DNA of 64,000 nt from Vibrio sp. SCSIO 43137 (GCF_028201475.1 NZ_CP116383.1:2294001-2358000); one strand, 5' to 3'. Counted from the first letter of the stretch, positions 16,245 to 25,825 are shown. Notes: generated by a model not told the origin, from the letters alone. Numbers and translations: made by a program.

Positions 16245-17135
16245 CTAATTAACTAAAGGCTTTGGTTCTATCCTGCTTGATTTTACAGCCGGTTTTACAA
16301 TGAAACCAATCCCGGTTAGAAACAGCACGAAAGCAACAACTTGTGCCGTACTCAGCAGTTCATCATACATAAAGTATCCGGAGATCAGGGCAAATACCGG
16401 AACTAAAAGAGTCAGCGGGGCGGTGATACTCAGCGGGTAACGAATTAACATCCGGTTCCAGACCCAATAGCCAAACAGTGTGGTCGGGTAGGCTTGAAAC
16501 ACAACCGCGATAGTGGTGTTCATATCCCATACTTCCAGTGCATGCCAGACGATTTCCGGACCATAAAGGGTTATGGCAAACAGCTCCAGCGGGACAGGAG
16601 CAAACAACATTCCCCACACATTAAAGGCAAAGGCCTGAGTGGTTTTTGATGCTTTTACTATCATCCCCATTACTGTCCAGCAGGCAGCAGCGATCATAAT
16701 AAACATTAAACCCAACGGGGTGATATTGCCGTTGGTTGCTGATACCAGTACCAATAGCGCCGCAAGCGCGGCCACAGCACCAATAAGTTTGCGCTTTGAC
16801 GCCGCTTCTTTATGAATAAATACGCCGACCGCCATACTAATTAGCGCATTGGATGAAAGCAGAACTGAAGACATACCCGATGATAAACCAGCTGTGATGG
16901 ACCAGGACGCCATGCCCCATATACCGACACCAAACACCAATCCGTAACCAAGTAAATAGCGCCATGCAACAGCTGGTTTACGGATAAAAAATATCGCCGG
17001 TATTACCGCCAGTGTAAAACGCGCCGCGGTGGCCAGAAGAGGGTGCACTTGCGTAATCCCCATCTTGATCATCGAGAAATTAAAACCCCAAATGACCATA
17101 ACAAATATAGCCAAAACCAGATCGTTTCTTTTCAT
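16245..17135 (-). CDS. EamA/DMT-family inner-membrane transporter
   Basis: A 296-residue drug/metabolite-type transporter with about ten membrane helices in two EamA repeats (first about 5-130, second about 145-280). It starts KRNDLVLAIFVMVIWGFNFS, typical of the family's first helix, and ends with a short cytoplasmic tail. Members export amino acids or small metabolites; the substrate here is unknown. It is divergent from a MocR-type regulator across a short region with three AGTACAG repeats, so the regulator probably controls it. Confidence 0.88.
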   Translation of the reverse strand: MKRNDLVLAIFVMVIWGFNFSMIKMGITQVHPLLATAARFTLAVIPAIFFIRKPAVAWRYLLGYGLVFGVGIWGMASWSITAGLSSGMSSVLLSSNALISMAVGVFIHKEAASKRKLIGAVAALAALLVLVSATNGNITPLGLMFIMIAAACWTVMGMIVKASKTTQAFAFNVWGMLFAPVPLELFAITLYGPEIVWHALEVWDMNTTIAVVFQAYPTTLFGYWVWNRMLIRYPLSITAPLTLLVPVFALISGYFMYDELLSTAQVVAFVLFLTGIGFIVKPAVKSSRIEPKPLVN

Positions 17136-17172
17136 AACTGTACTCCTTGAAATTTTTATTGAGTATTGCTTG

Positions 17173-17225
17173 AGTACAGATACCAGTACAGATACAATTT
17201 TTTGATCAAAAACCAGTACAGTGAC
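17173..17225. promoter_or_regulatory. AGTACAG direct repeats, candidate MocR operator
   Basis: AGTACAGATAC at 17173-17183 and 17185-17195 (12-bp period), and AGTACAGTGAC at 17215-17225, all in the same orientation between the divergent EamA and MocR genes. MocR regulators such as GabR bind direct repeats, so this is a good candidate site; the last copy sits just before the regulator's start codon. Confidence 0.65.
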
Positions 17226-17230
17226 AACTT

Positions 17231-18613
17231 ATGAGCATCTACCAAACGATGGCGAGTCAGTTTATCCGTGAAATTGAGAGCGGAAAACTGACAGAAGGAA
17301 GCCGCATGCCTTCATTACGTCAGCTCTCCAAACAAAGAGCTGTCAGTATGTCTACTGCCGTTAGTTGTTATCAGGAGCTAGAATCTCAGGGCTGGATTCA
17401 TGCCCGTCCTCAGGCGGGATATTATGTATCCCCGCGACAGAGCAGACACAATACTCCGGAATGGGCTCAGTTTGTCAGTAAAGTATCGCAAGTAAAGCAG
17501 AGCTTCTCTGTACACTCTCCCCTGAATGGCCCCCTTGGGGTTTCAGGTACCGATATTGACGAAGCTGCTCTGAACGAGCTTGAACGAAGTTTCCGCAGAG
17601 CCAGTAAAAGGCTTGGCAGCAGGCTGAATCAATATCCGGATACTCAGGGAGAACCATCACTGCGCAATGCCTTAAGTGTTCACTTTACAAAACTCGGCCT
17701 GTCGTTAAATCCCGATGAAATGGTGATTACTTCCGGATGTATGCCCGCCATTAAAGCCGCTCTGGAAGCCTGTACTCAGGTCGGTGATGCCATTGCTATC
17801 AGCTCTCCCTGTTTTAGCGGCATCTTAGATCTGCTGGGGAAAATGGGGCGGAATATTGTAGAAATCCCTTCACTGGATGACGGGATAGATTTAAATCAAC
17901 TGGAAATGCACCTCAGTCAGGGCAGTGTTCAAGGCGCGGTTTTCTGCACCTCTCATATGAACCCGCAGGGGATCACTATGTCTGCCCGGCAGAAACAGAA
18001 ACTGGCCGAGCTTGCTAACCGCTATCAAACACCCGTGATAGAAGATGATGTTTATCTGGAACTCTCTTACGCGGAGCATACGCCATTGCCAACAAAATAT
18101 TATGATAAAGGCGGATATGTTCTCTGGTGTGGTTCCGTATCAAAAAGCCTCTCTCCAAGTTACCGGCTGGGCTGGTGTCTGCCGGGACGATATACGCAGC
18201 TATATACTCAGCAGCACACCGCTTCCTGCTTTGGTGTGTCACTGCCCATTCAGTTAGCTGTGGCCGATTTTATTGAATCTGGACATTACACAAAACAACT
18301 AAAACAGCGCCGCAGTAAGCTGCTAAGGCAAAGGCAATCCTATCTTAGTTTCCTTAGTGAACGCCTGCCGGACAAAGTAAAAATCAGTAACCCACAGGGT
18401 GGTATGGTGCTGTGGCTACAGGTTCCTGATCTCAAATTAACCAGATTCTCTGAGCTTGTGGAAAAGCATAAGATTGATATTCGTTTAGGGCAATTGTTCA
18501 GTACCCTTTCACTCTACGATGACTGCCTGAGAATCAATATCGGATTTGAGCTTACCAAACCGGTGCAGGACGAACTGGATCTTTTGGTCAACGCGATAGC
18601 AGAGTCCATTTAG
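17231..18613 (+). CDS. MocR-family regulator (GntR helix-turn-helix fused to aminotransferase fold)
   Basis: A 460-residue PLP-dependent transcription factor. Residues about 3-70 are a GntR winged helix (IREIESGKLTEGSRMPSLRQ, LSKQRAVSMSTAVSCYQELE). Residues about 105-455 are a fold-type I aminotransferase domain, with NQYPDTQGEPSLRNAL, the PLP-stacking region and VIEDDVYLEL, and the PLP-binding Lys in WCGSVSKSLSPSYRLGW. It probably senses an amino compound and controls the divergent exporter. Its 3' end overlaps the ada gene by 4 bases, convergently. Confidence 0.92.
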   Translation: MSIYQTMASQFIREIESGKLTEGSRMPSLRQLSKQRAVSMSTAVSCYQELESQGWIHARPQAGYYVSPRQSRHNTPEWAQFVSKVSQVKQSFSVHSPLNGPLGVSGTDIDEAALNELERSFRRASKRLGSRLNQYPDTQGEPSLRNALSVHFTKLGLSLNPDEMVITSGCMPAIKAALEACTQVGDAIAISSPCFSGILDLLGKMGRNIVEIPSLDDGIDLNQLEMHLSQGSVQGAVFCTSHMNPQGITMSARQKQKLAELANRYQTPVIEDDVYLELSYAEHTPLPTKYYDKGGYVLWCGSVSKSLSPSYRLGWCLPGRYTQLYTQQHTASCFGVSLPIQLAVADFIESGHYTKQLKQRRSKLLRQRQSYLSFLSERLPDKVKISNPQGGMVLWLQVPDLKLTRFSELVEKHKIDIRLGQLFSTLSLYDDCLRINIGFELTKPVQDELDLLVNAIAESI

Positions 18614-19671
18614 CGGGGCTTATTTCGTTCCATATCCAACAGGGTACGCTTACGTTCCAGCCCCCATCGGTAGCCGCCTAACGCCCCGTCACTTCTTAAC
18701 ACGCGGTGGCAGGGAATAAGAACACCGACCGGGTTTTTGCCACAGGCGGTTCCGACGGCGCGAACCGCTTTCGGCTTGTCAATCAGCTCAGCGACTTCAC
18801 CATAACTCATAATATCCCCCTCTTTGATGCTGAGCAGGCACTGCCACACCTTAATCTGAAAGGCCGTTCCCCGTATATCAAGGGGCACATCAGGTCTTGG
18901 TGCCCCGCGGCTGATATGCTCATCTAAAGCGATCATCCAGCTATCCAGTTCCGGTGCATCCTGAGCAGCCGAAGCGATCAGTTCAGCATTTGGAAACTCA
19001 TGGCGAAGGTGTGTAAGCAGTACCTGTTTGTCATCATCAAACTGTACGGAGCACACGCCCTTTTCCGTTGCCGCCATTATCATATGGCCGAGAGCTGTTT
19101 CGCGGATAGCGTAATAAATGACTTCTCCCTTGCCACCAGCCCGATAGGCTTTCGGCGACATACCGATATTGCGGCTCGCTTCTCCATACACCCGGCTTAT
19201 AGAACCAAAACCAGAAGCGTAGATTGCCTCTGTAACACCATCCCCCTCTTTCAGGCTATTCTTAAACTTGCCCATACGCACAGCATCCTGATACTGCTTT
19301 GGAGAGACCCCAAATATCTCTTTAAAAGCCCGTTGCAGGCGAGAGGGTGAAAGCTGAGCAATAGCACTTAACTGATCCAGCGTCAGTTTCTCTTCTGCCT
19401 TCTGCTCAATATAACGGGCAACATTTATCAGCTTGCCAGTACGTTTATCTTTTCCGGTGGGGTGGCACCTTTGACAGGGGCGAAACCCTGCCTGCATAGC
19501 CGATTCAATATCTGAAAAGAACCTCAGATTTTCGCGATTTGCCGCTTTTGCGGGACAGGAAGGCTGGCAGAAAATACCCGTTGTAACAACGCCATAATAA
19601 AAGCGTCCGTTATAACGGGCGTCTCTGCTCTCTACCGCTTTCTGCATTTCATATTCAGCTAACTCAGGCAT
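18610..19671 (-). CDS. ada: Ada: methyl-DNA repair protein and transcriptional activator
   Basis: A 353-residue bifunctional protein, almost the length of E. coli Ada (354). The N-terminal zinc domain has Cys35, Cys39, Cys66 and Cys69 (FCQPSC and RPCQRC), which repairs methylphosphotriesters and converts the protein to an activator. An AraC helix-turn-helix follows (about 85-180: LSAIAQLSPSRLQRAFKEIF). The C-terminal methyltransferase domain has the active-site PCHR with Cys about 321, which takes the O6-methyl group from guanine. It is a single gene, convergent with the MocR regulator. Confidence 0.95.
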   Translation of the reverse strand: MPELAEYEMQKAVESRDARYNGRFYYGVVTTGIFCQPSCPAKAANRENLRFFSDIESAMQAGFRPCQRCHPTGKDKRTGKLINVARYIEQKAEEKLTLDQLSAIAQLSPSRLQRAFKEIFGVSPKQYQDAVRMGKFKNSLKEGDGVTEAIYASGFGSISRVYGEASRNIGMSPKAYRAGGKGEVIYYAIRETALGHMIMAATEKGVCSVQFDDDKQVLLTHLRHEFPNAELIASAAQDAPELDSWMIALDEHISRGAPRPDVPLDIRGTAFQIKVWQCLLSIKEGDIMSYGEVAELIDKPKAVRAVGTACGKNPVGVLIPCHRVLRSDGALGGYRWGLERKRTLLDMERNKPR

Positions 19672-19863
19672 AATTCAGGCTCTCTGTCTGATCAATGGTT
19701 GCTTAATATCACCACAACGGCGAGACAGATAACATCCGTTTCTTGCAGGAGAATCTTTCCATATAGAAAAACGAAATTGCCACTATTAAGGTGATAACGA
19801 ATTACCCTTTCACTTTTATAAAGAGTATTATCAAACCCATTATGTCAACAAAAAGGCGATCAC

Positions 19864-20574
19864 ATGAAGTTAGATGCTATTCTCTGGGACTATGATGGTA
19901 CATTAGTAAATTCTGTTCCTAAAAACATAGACATTACCAAAACCATACTTTCCATCGTCGCCCCGCATCTGACCGGTGATAACCTGCCTAAATATCTACT
20001 TAGTGAAGACTTATATCATGAAGCAAACCATGGTGCGAAAAACTGGCAGGAACTGTATGTTGACTACTACGGGCTAACTCATGATGAAATGCTGATTGCC
20101 GGCGGGATGTGGGCGGAACATCAGGAAAAAAACCAAACCGAAGTTTCTCTGTTTAGTGGTATCACTGACGTTGTATATCAGTTTTCTCATATTAGTCACG
20201 GGGTTTGTTCTCAGAACTCTCAGGCGAATATTCGCAATGTGCTCAGCCGCAATGGCATCGAAGGGCCGTTCAAAGCGATTGTAGGTTACGATGATGTTTC
20301 CAGTGGTCAGCAAAAGCCTCACCCTTACAGCGGGATAAAATGCCTTCAGTCAATATTTGGCCATACTGATAATGAGCGGGTGATCTATATAGGCGATCAT
20401 GAAGCAGATACAAAGTTTGCCCGTAATTTACAGCAAGAGCTTGGAAGTAGTGCAGAGGTTATTTCAATAGCAGCCGCCTACAGTCGTTCAGAACCCGATA
20501 GCTGGAACACAAAACCCGATTATGTGGCTCATAATGTAGATGATCTCCTATCCATAATAGGTAAGTATGCTTAG
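19864..20574 (+). CDS. HAD-superfamily phosphatase-like hydrolase
   Basis: A 236-residue cytoplasmic protein. Motif I is DYDGTLVNS with the nucleophile Asp9 and Asp11; motif III/IV are seen as KPHPYSG and YIGDHEADTKFARN. A helical cap occupies about residues 18-90. It looks like the phosphoglycolate phosphatase/beta-phosphoglucomutase branch, but the substrate cannot be told. It has its own promoter region upstream (192 bp) and is convergent with fecE. Confidence 0.82.
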   Translation: MKLDAILWDYDGTLVNSVPKNIDITKTILSIVAPHLTGDNLPKYLLSEDLYHEANHGAKNWQELYVDYYGLTHDEMLIAGGMWAEHQEKNQTEVSLFSGITDVVYQFSHISHGVCSQNSQANIRNVLSRNGIEGPFKAIVGYDDVSSGQQKPHPYSGIKCLQSIFGHTDNERVIYIGDHEADTKFARNLQQELGSSAEVISIAAAYSRSEPDSWNTKPDYVAHNVDDLLSIIGKYA

Positions 20575-20641
20575 GCTACTTAAATTGTCAGAGTTGATAT
20601 TGAGAACATAAGTCAGCCCTCAGCTTATACCCGTTTGACCT

Positions 20642-21406
20642 TTACAAACTGATACACATTGGGCGGTTTGATACAGGATCAGGTTTAACTACCGCATCCA
20701 GATCAAATACATTTTTCAGAAGTGACTCTGTAAAAACCTCTTCAGGAGAACCCTTTGCCGCTATTTCTCCAGATTTAAGCACAACTAAATGGTCGCAGTA
20801 CCGGCACGCCTGATTTAAATCATGTAAAACAACGATAACCGTTTTGCCTTTGTCGTTAAGCTTCTGAATCAGCTTCATTAGCTCAACCTGATGGGATAAA
20901 TCCAGATATGTGGTCGGCTCATCTAACATCACAACCGGAGTATCCTGCGCCAATACCATCGCAATCCAGACTCGCTGACGTTGACCACCCGACAAAACAT
21001 CTACTTTTTTATCAACCAGTGACTGAATCTGCGTCTCTTTGATAGCCTGCTCAACTTTCTGATGATCTTGCTGAGAAAGAGCCCCCCAATAGGACAAATA
21101 GGGAGAACGCCCATACTCGACAAGTCGACGGACAGTGATATCTTCCGGCGTGGTAAGAACTTGCGGCAGTAGCGATATATATTTTGCCAGTTCTTTATCC
21201 GGGTAGCATTTGATCGGTTTATCTATAACAGACAGTTCACCTGAAAAGTGTTTGTTTATTCTGCAAAGGGTTTTTAAAAGCGTCGACTTTCCGCTGCCAT
21301 TAGGACCGATAAGTGCCGTGATTTTTCCCTCAGGTATCTCAAGATCTAACTCACGGATAATAGTCTCTTTACCAAATGAAACCGATAGATTCTTAGTTTT
21401 AATCAT
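20642..21406 (-). CDS. fecE: Ferric citrate ABC importer ATPase
   Basis: A 254-residue cytoplasmic ATPase of the siderophore/B12 import family. It has Walker A GPNGSGKST, Q-loop LLPQ, signature LSGGQRQRV, Walker B VVMLDEP and H-loop LHDLNQA. The ATG at 21406 overlaps the fecD stop by one base (TAATG). It is the last gene of fecBCDE. Assignment to ferric citrate rests on the strong FecB similarity of the binding protein; other hydroxycarboxylate-iron complexes are possible. Confidence 0.88.
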   Translation of the reverse strand: MIKTKNLSVSFGKETIIRELDLEIPEGKITALIGPNGSGKSTLLKTLCRINKHFSGELSVIDKPIKCYPDKELAKYISLLPQVLTTPEDITVRRLVEYGRSPYLSYWGALSQQDHQKVEQAIKETQIQSLVDKKVDVLSGGQRQRVWIAMVLAQDTPVVMLDEPTTYLDLSHQVELMKLIQKLNDKGKTVIVVLHDLNQACRYCDHLVVLKSGEIAAKGSPEEVFTESLLKNVFDLDAVVKPDPVSNRPMCISL

Positions 21407-22377
21407 TATTTCCAACCTTGGTAACGCTGCAGTAAAAAGATAAAGTACGGCGCGCCAATCAGTGATGTCAGCACTCCCGCAGGAAGCTCAAGTGGCGGGT
21501 CAATACCGCGGGCTAATGTATCAGCAACGACAACAAGCAGAGCACCAATAACACCCGACATAGGCAATAAAAGCTTATGGTTATGTCCGAAAAGTAAGCG
21601 GGCTAAATGTGGGGAAAGCAATCCGACAAAACTAATGGTTCCGCACACGGCGACACTGATGCTTGCCAGAAGTGTCGATAAAACCAGTGCCAGCAAACGG
21701 GTACGCTGAGGCTGGGCTCCGACTGATATCGCGGTTTCTTCGCCTAAACCCATAAGATCCAATCGCCAGGCCAGATACATTGCCCATGGAACAATGCAAA
21801 TCAGACTGATCCAGATAAGCGGAACCTGAGACCAGTTTCTTCCCCACAGGCTTCCTGTCAGCCATACCATGGCTGTATTAATCTCAATCGGATTGACAAT
21901 AAGTAAGAAATCTATACCACTGGAAATAAACGCACTAATGGCTATTCCGATAAGTGCAAGACGTGCCGGCGTAGGGTTACACTTATATGCCAGCAGAGAA
22001 ATAATAAGGGCTGCACCTATACCTCCGGATACAGCAACACTTGCTAATAAAGGCAATGACGCGTCCGGCACATAGATAAGTAATAGAGTGGCCGCAAACC
22101 CTGTACCGGCGCTTATTCCCATTAAATCAGGAGAAGCTAACGGGTTACGCAGAACACCCTGGATCAATGCGCCGGAAATTCCCAAACCGGCACCAACACC
22201 AATTGCCAGAATAAAACGCGGCAAACGATATTGATTAACAATAAAATCTAACTCACCACCATTCAACAGTGTTTGTATCACAGCCATCGCATTTAATGGT
22301 GCACCACCAATAAACAGACTGCCTGCGGCACAAAACAGCAAAGAGGCCAATAACACTGATACTTTGACCTGATTCAT
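21406..22377 (-). CDS. fecD: Ferric citrate ABC importer permease FecD
   Basis: A 323-residue inner-membrane protein of the FecCD family with about nine or ten helices. It has the typical YRLPRFILAIGVGAGLGISGALIQ-type start region (a short part is YRLPRFILAIGVG), NPLASPDLMGIS, and the ATPase-contact segment FVGLLSPHLARLLFG. It overlaps fecC by 4 bases and fecE by 1. With FecC it forms the heterodimeric channel. Confidence 0.9.
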   Translation of the reverse strand: MNQVKVSVLLASLLFCAAGSLFIGGAPLNAMAVIQTLLNGGELDFIVNQYRLPRFILAIGVGAGLGISGALIQGVLRNPLASPDLMGISAGTGFAATLLLIYVPDASLPLLASVAVSGGIGAALIISLLAYKCNPTPARLALIGIAISAFISSGIDFLLIVNPIEINTAMVWLTGSLWGRNWSQVPLIWISLICIVPWAMYLAWRLDLMGLGEETAISVGAQPQRTRLLALVLSTLLASISVAVCGTISFVGLLSPHLARLLFGHNHKLLLPMSGVIGALLVVVADTLARGIDPPLELPAGVLTSLIGAPYFIFLLQRYQGWK

Positions 22378-23390
22378 GACATTTTGCTCTTAATGGCAAG
22401 AAAGATAAAAAAGGGTGAGCCGATCAAGGCCGTAATGATCCCTACCGGCGTTTCCGCGGGAAAAGCGACCATTCTGGAAACAACATCAGACCACAACAGC
22501 AGGCTAGCCCCTAACAACGCTGAAACGGGAATTAGAATAAAATGATTGTTACCCACTATTTTGCGGGCAATATGCGGAACTAACAGCCCGACAAATGCGA
22601 TAGGGCCGGCAATCGCCACACTTGAAGTAGTGAGTAACAATATCGCCACGCAGGAAAACAATCGGGTTCTTGTGGTGTTAACCCCCAGACCAGTAGCAAT
22701 ATCATCCCCCAAAGCAAGCAAGTTCAGACTGCGGGATAAAAACATCGTCATAATGATAGCTACTAGGCTAACAGGCCAGAACGCCAACCAATCCTGCCAG
22801 GTGATATTTGAAACTGAACCGGCCAGCCAGGTCAGAACGCTGTAGGCCATGTCATCAGCCAGAATCAGGGCACTTCGGGTGACACCGACTAATAATGCGT
22901 TAACAGCAATGCCAGCAAGAATAAGTTTTACCGGGTGTGAGCGGGCAGAGAAATACCCTCCTAAAGACAGCACCAGCAAACCACTAAATGCTCCTCCCAA
23001 AAAGGCACTTACCGATACAGAGACTTGTGGAAGAAACGCTATGTTCAATGACGATAATGCAATAAAGCAAGATGCCCCTGCATTTACACCCAATATGCTG
23101 GGCGCGGCTAACGGGTTTGCCGTAAGCCCCTGCATAAGAGTGCCTGATATCGCAAGGTTAATCCCGATAAGCATTGAGGTGAGAACTCGAGGAGCCCTTA
23201 GCGTCGCCAGGATCTGATGTTCCATATTAGAACTATCGAAATCCGACAGGTAACTCCAGAGGTGTGCCAGTGAAAGGTCAAACGACGAGTAGCTCACCAT
23301 GGAGAAAACAACTCCGGCGGCAAATACCAGACCGCCGGATAAGCCCCACATCAGCATTTGCCAGCGAGAGGCCGGTAACGTCTGAGACAT
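22374..23390 (-). CDS. fecC: Ferric citrate ABC importer permease FecC
   Basis: A 338-residue FecCD-family inner-membrane permease. Characteristic segments are LRAPRVLTSMLIGINLAISG, NPLAAPSILGVNAGA and AFVGLLVPHIARKIVG. It follows fecB after 2 bases and overlaps fecD by 4, so the four genes are one transcription unit driven from the Fur-box promoter at about 24.35 kb. Confidence 0.9.
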   Translation of the reverse strand: MSQTLPASRWQMLMWGLSGGLVFAAGVVFSMVSYSSFDLSLAHLWSYLSDFDSSNMEHQILATLRAPRVLTSMLIGINLAISGTLMQGLTANPLAAPSILGVNAGASCFIALSSLNIAFLPQVSVSVSAFLGGAFSGLLVLSLGGYFSARSHPVKLILAGIAVNALLVGVTRSALILADDMAYSVLTWLAGSVSNITWQDWLAFWPVSLVAIIMTMFLSRSLNLLALGDDIATGLGVNTTRTRLFSCVAILLLTTSSVAIAGPIAFVGLLVPHIARKIVGNNHFILIPVSALLGASLLLWSDVVSRMVAFPAETPVGIITALIGSPFFIFLAIKSKMS

Positions 23391-23392
23391 AG

Positions 23393-24286
23393 TTAGTTTA
23401 GTATTGTATCTAGGTTTTGAGCTATCTCTTCAGCCGCATTCATGCCACGATTTAACGACCAGACTTGCGGTGAAACGGTTATGATTTGCTGGTTCTTTTT
23501 AGACTTTAACAAATTGAATAGCGGGTTTTTCTGCCAGGTATCTGCAATGGTTTTTTCACCATATGGCCCAATAAGTAACCAATCGGGATTGACCTTTAGC
23601 AGCTGCTCCAGACTTACCTCTATATAAGCCTTCTCTGTATCTTCAGGTAGCGGCCCCTTAATGCCAAGACTATGCAGGACACTGCCGGCATAAGATTCCG
23701 GGCCATGCATCCACATCCCTTTGGCATTAACAACGGCAAACTGCATTGTTTGCTGGCTCGAAAACTTGGCTTTGTAATCTGCCATTATTGACTTGTGTTT
23801 GCTGATACGTTGTTTCATCTCTGATTCTTTATTAACAACAATACCAATCTTTAATGCCGCCTCTAAATTCTCCTGATAGTTTTCACCACGACTTTTCAGA
23901 ATCAAAGTAGGGGCAATTTTTGATAAATCATCATAGGCCGGAGAATGGCGCTGAATATCAGCAATAATAAGGTCAGGCTTTAGTTGAGCAATAATTTCCA
24001 GACTAGGCTGAGGGCGCATGCCTACCGATGTCCAGGGTTCAATTTGATCTCGAATGGTTTTCAGAATTCGGTTTACATTTTTATCATCTGCCACGCCAAC
24101 TGGTGACACACCTGCAGCGGCAAGGGCATCCACAAACGAATACTCAAGAGCAACAATCCGGGTAGGGGTCCCGGTAATAGTAAATGTTCCTTTTTCATCT
24201 TCAACGGAGCGTTGCTCTTGGGCCGAGACAGCAAAGCTTATCGATGCAGAGATAGCCAACAGCGACAGTAATTTTGTAAGTTTCAT
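23393..24286 (-). CDS. fecB: Ferric dicitrate-type periplasmic binding protein
   Basis: A 297-residue class III binding protein with a signal peptide ([18 protein letters not shown], cleaved about VSAQ). It follows E. coli FecB through much of its length: [55 protein letters not shown], and [17 protein letters not shown]. The ATG at 24286 was chosen over one 54 bases upstream because the signal peptide starts there and a GAG precedes it. No fecA receptor or fecIR sensor genes are seen beside it, unlike the E. coli fec locus. Confidence 0.9.
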   Translation of the reverse strand: MKLTKLLSLLAISASISFAVSAQEQRSVEDEKGTFTITGTPTRIVALEYSFVDALAAAGVSPVGVADDKNVNRILKTIRDQIEPWTSVGMRPQPSLEIIAQLKPDLIIADIQRHSPAYDDLSKIAPTLILKSRGENYQENLEAALKIGIVVNKESEMKQRISKHKSIMADYKAKFSSQQTMQFAVVNAKGMWMHGPESYAGSVLHSLGIKGPLPEDTEKAYIEVSLEQLLKVNPDWLLIGPYGEKTIADTWQKNPLFNLLKSKKNQQIITVSPQVWSLNRGMNAAEEIAQNLDTILN

Positions 24287-24350
24287 AAGCGACTCTTTCA
24301 GGTTCTGACCGGTAATTAGAAAATCATTAATAAGGCGCAACTATAGATCA

Positions 24351-24369
24351 AATGATAATCATTATCAAT
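24351..24369. promoter_or_regulatory. Fur box upstream of fecBCDE
   Basis: AATGATAATCATTATCAAT matches 15 of the 16 specified positions of AATGANAATNATTNTCATT and contains the perfect 7-1-7 core TGATAAT-C-ATTATCA. It is 65 bases upstream of the fecB start, so iron repression by Fur is very likely. Confidence 0.88.
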
Positions 24370-24461
24370 CTCAAGTAAATAAATATGTCACTGAAACTTA
24401 AACAATTAAAGGAAAGGAAAATCGTATTAAGAACCCCACAGATTGATAAATTAATCAGCTA

Positions 24462-24497
24462 GTAACGTCACCCTGAACCTCATCTGGGTGACGTTAC
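24462..24497. terminator. Perfect 12-bp inverted repeat downstream of the rhodanese gene
   Basis: GTAACGTCACCC (24462-24473) pairs with GGGTGACGTTAC (24486-24497) around a 12-base loop. It lies 30 bases beyond the rhodanese stop on the minus strand. Without a T-run it may be a Rho-assisted end, a stabilising hairpin or a protein-binding palindrome. Confidence 0.5.
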
Positions 24498-24526
24498 CAG
24501 CCTACAAATAAAGTATCATTAGACGG

Positions 24527-25825
24527 TTAACGAAGTTTATCCGGGGTAACCTCACCAGACGCGACAGGGTTGCTGCTGTCCATGCTCCATTCAAACCAGC
24601 CACCGTCAAATACGCTGATGTTTTTCCACCCCATCAGATAAGCGTAAAAGAAGGCTTCCGACGCCCGCCACCCTGTCCCACAGTGGAAAGCAACCTTCTG
24701 GTTCTTATGGATGTTCCACTCCTGCCAATTTTGAGTAATCAGTTCCTGACTCAGCATAGTGCCATCCGGGTTATGAAAATCTTCCATATGGTAAGAGTCA
24801 CTACCTGCACGCCCCCAGCGTGCACCGGCAATTCTCCCCTTTGGTTTTATATAGCTGTAACCACTGGTTTCACCAATAAACTCAGGCCAGGTTCTGATAC
24901 TGACTAGCGAATGGCTTACGGGGTTAGCGAGATAGGATTCTGCCTGAGGGATATCAATAACAAATTCAGGCATAGACGGAACCTTTTTGCCAAACTCAAC
25001 GGCGTCTGCATGTTGCAAGAAAGCCTCTGTCGGGTAAGGCTTTTTCTCCCACCCTTGCCAGCCACCATCCAGCAGACGCACATCCTCTACTCCTGCATAC
25101 ATAAACAGATTTGCTGCACGAGCCGCTGCCATTGTGCTATCACTATATAAAATCACTGTTGTGTCGTAGCGAACGCCTAATGACTCCAGTACCTGCTTCA
25201 GCTCTTTTGCCAAAACCCGGTTCCAGTGGTTTTGCTCCGTTTCTATGCGGTTAGTATTGAGGTATAACGCCCCCGGAATATGAGAAACCAAATAGCGGGT
25301 TGGCTCACCCCAGGCCACTTCGATAACCTTGTAATCTTTCGCTGGTTTGTGCATTGGCTGTTTATTATCGATCAACGCCTTAAGCCACTTTGCCGACACC
25401 AATTGCTGATATCGTTCCAGTGCAGTAAGTTCTCCATGATATTGGGACAAAGGCTGGCTGATTACATCAATCTTCTTGTAGCCTAATTGCTTAAACTTTG
25501 CTTTTAGTCGATCTGCATTCTTGCCGTACAAATAAGATGGCTTGTCTGATTCAATACCTCTTTCAGACAGCAAGGTAATGATTTCAGAATCAGAAAGGCT
25601 ATCCAGCCACCCGGCAGGAAAATTTATTGCAGCAGGATAATGGCCTCCTCTCTTCATACCTTCATCCGGCCAGCCGTTAAACAGATCACTGGTTCTGGTA
25701 TCGATCACTTGATAAGAAGAGGGATTCAGTCTGTCAATTTCGTCAAAAGTCATTGCCAGGCTGACCGATGAAAAGAAGGCAGCCAGAGAGAAAAGAGTTA
25801 TGCGTTGCAGGAAGTTCTTTAACAT
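24527..25825 (-). CDS. Periplasmic rhodanese (thiosulfate sulfurtransferase-like), three rhodanese domains
   Basis: A 432-residue exported protein; the signal peptide is MLKNFLQRITLFSLAAFFSS, cleaved about LAM. Three rhodanese-like domains are visible at about 25-130, 140-275 and 280-425. Only the last has a catalytic Cys (HCGTGWRAS, about residue 382); the middle one has YSDSTMAAARA, as in the inactive halves of tandem rhodaneses. The general reaction is transfer of sulfane sulfur from thiosulfate to an acceptor. Its start lacks a strong ribosome binding site. It stands alone, with a hairpin after it. Confidence 0.85.
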   Translation of the reverse strand: MLKNFLQRITLFSLAAFFSSVSLAMTFDEIDRLNPSSYQVIDTRTSDLFNGWPDEGMKRGGHYPAAINFPAGWLDSLSDSEIITLLSERGIESDKPSYLYGKNADRLKAKFKQLGYKKIDVISQPLSQYHGELTALERYQQLVSAKWLKALIDNKQPMHKPAKDYKVIEVAWGEPTRYLVSHIPGALYLNTNRIETEQNHWNRVLAKELKQVLESLGVRYDTTVILYSDSTMAAARAANLFMYAGVEDVRLLDGGWQGWEKKPYPTEAFLQHADAVEFGKKVPSMPEFVIDIPQAESYLANPVSHSLVSIRTWPEFIGETSGYSYIKPKGRIAGARWGRAGSDSYHMEDFHNPDGTMLSQELITQNWQEWNIHKNQKVAFHCGTGWRASEAFFYAYLMGWKNISVFDGGWFEWSMDSSNPVASGEVTPDKLR

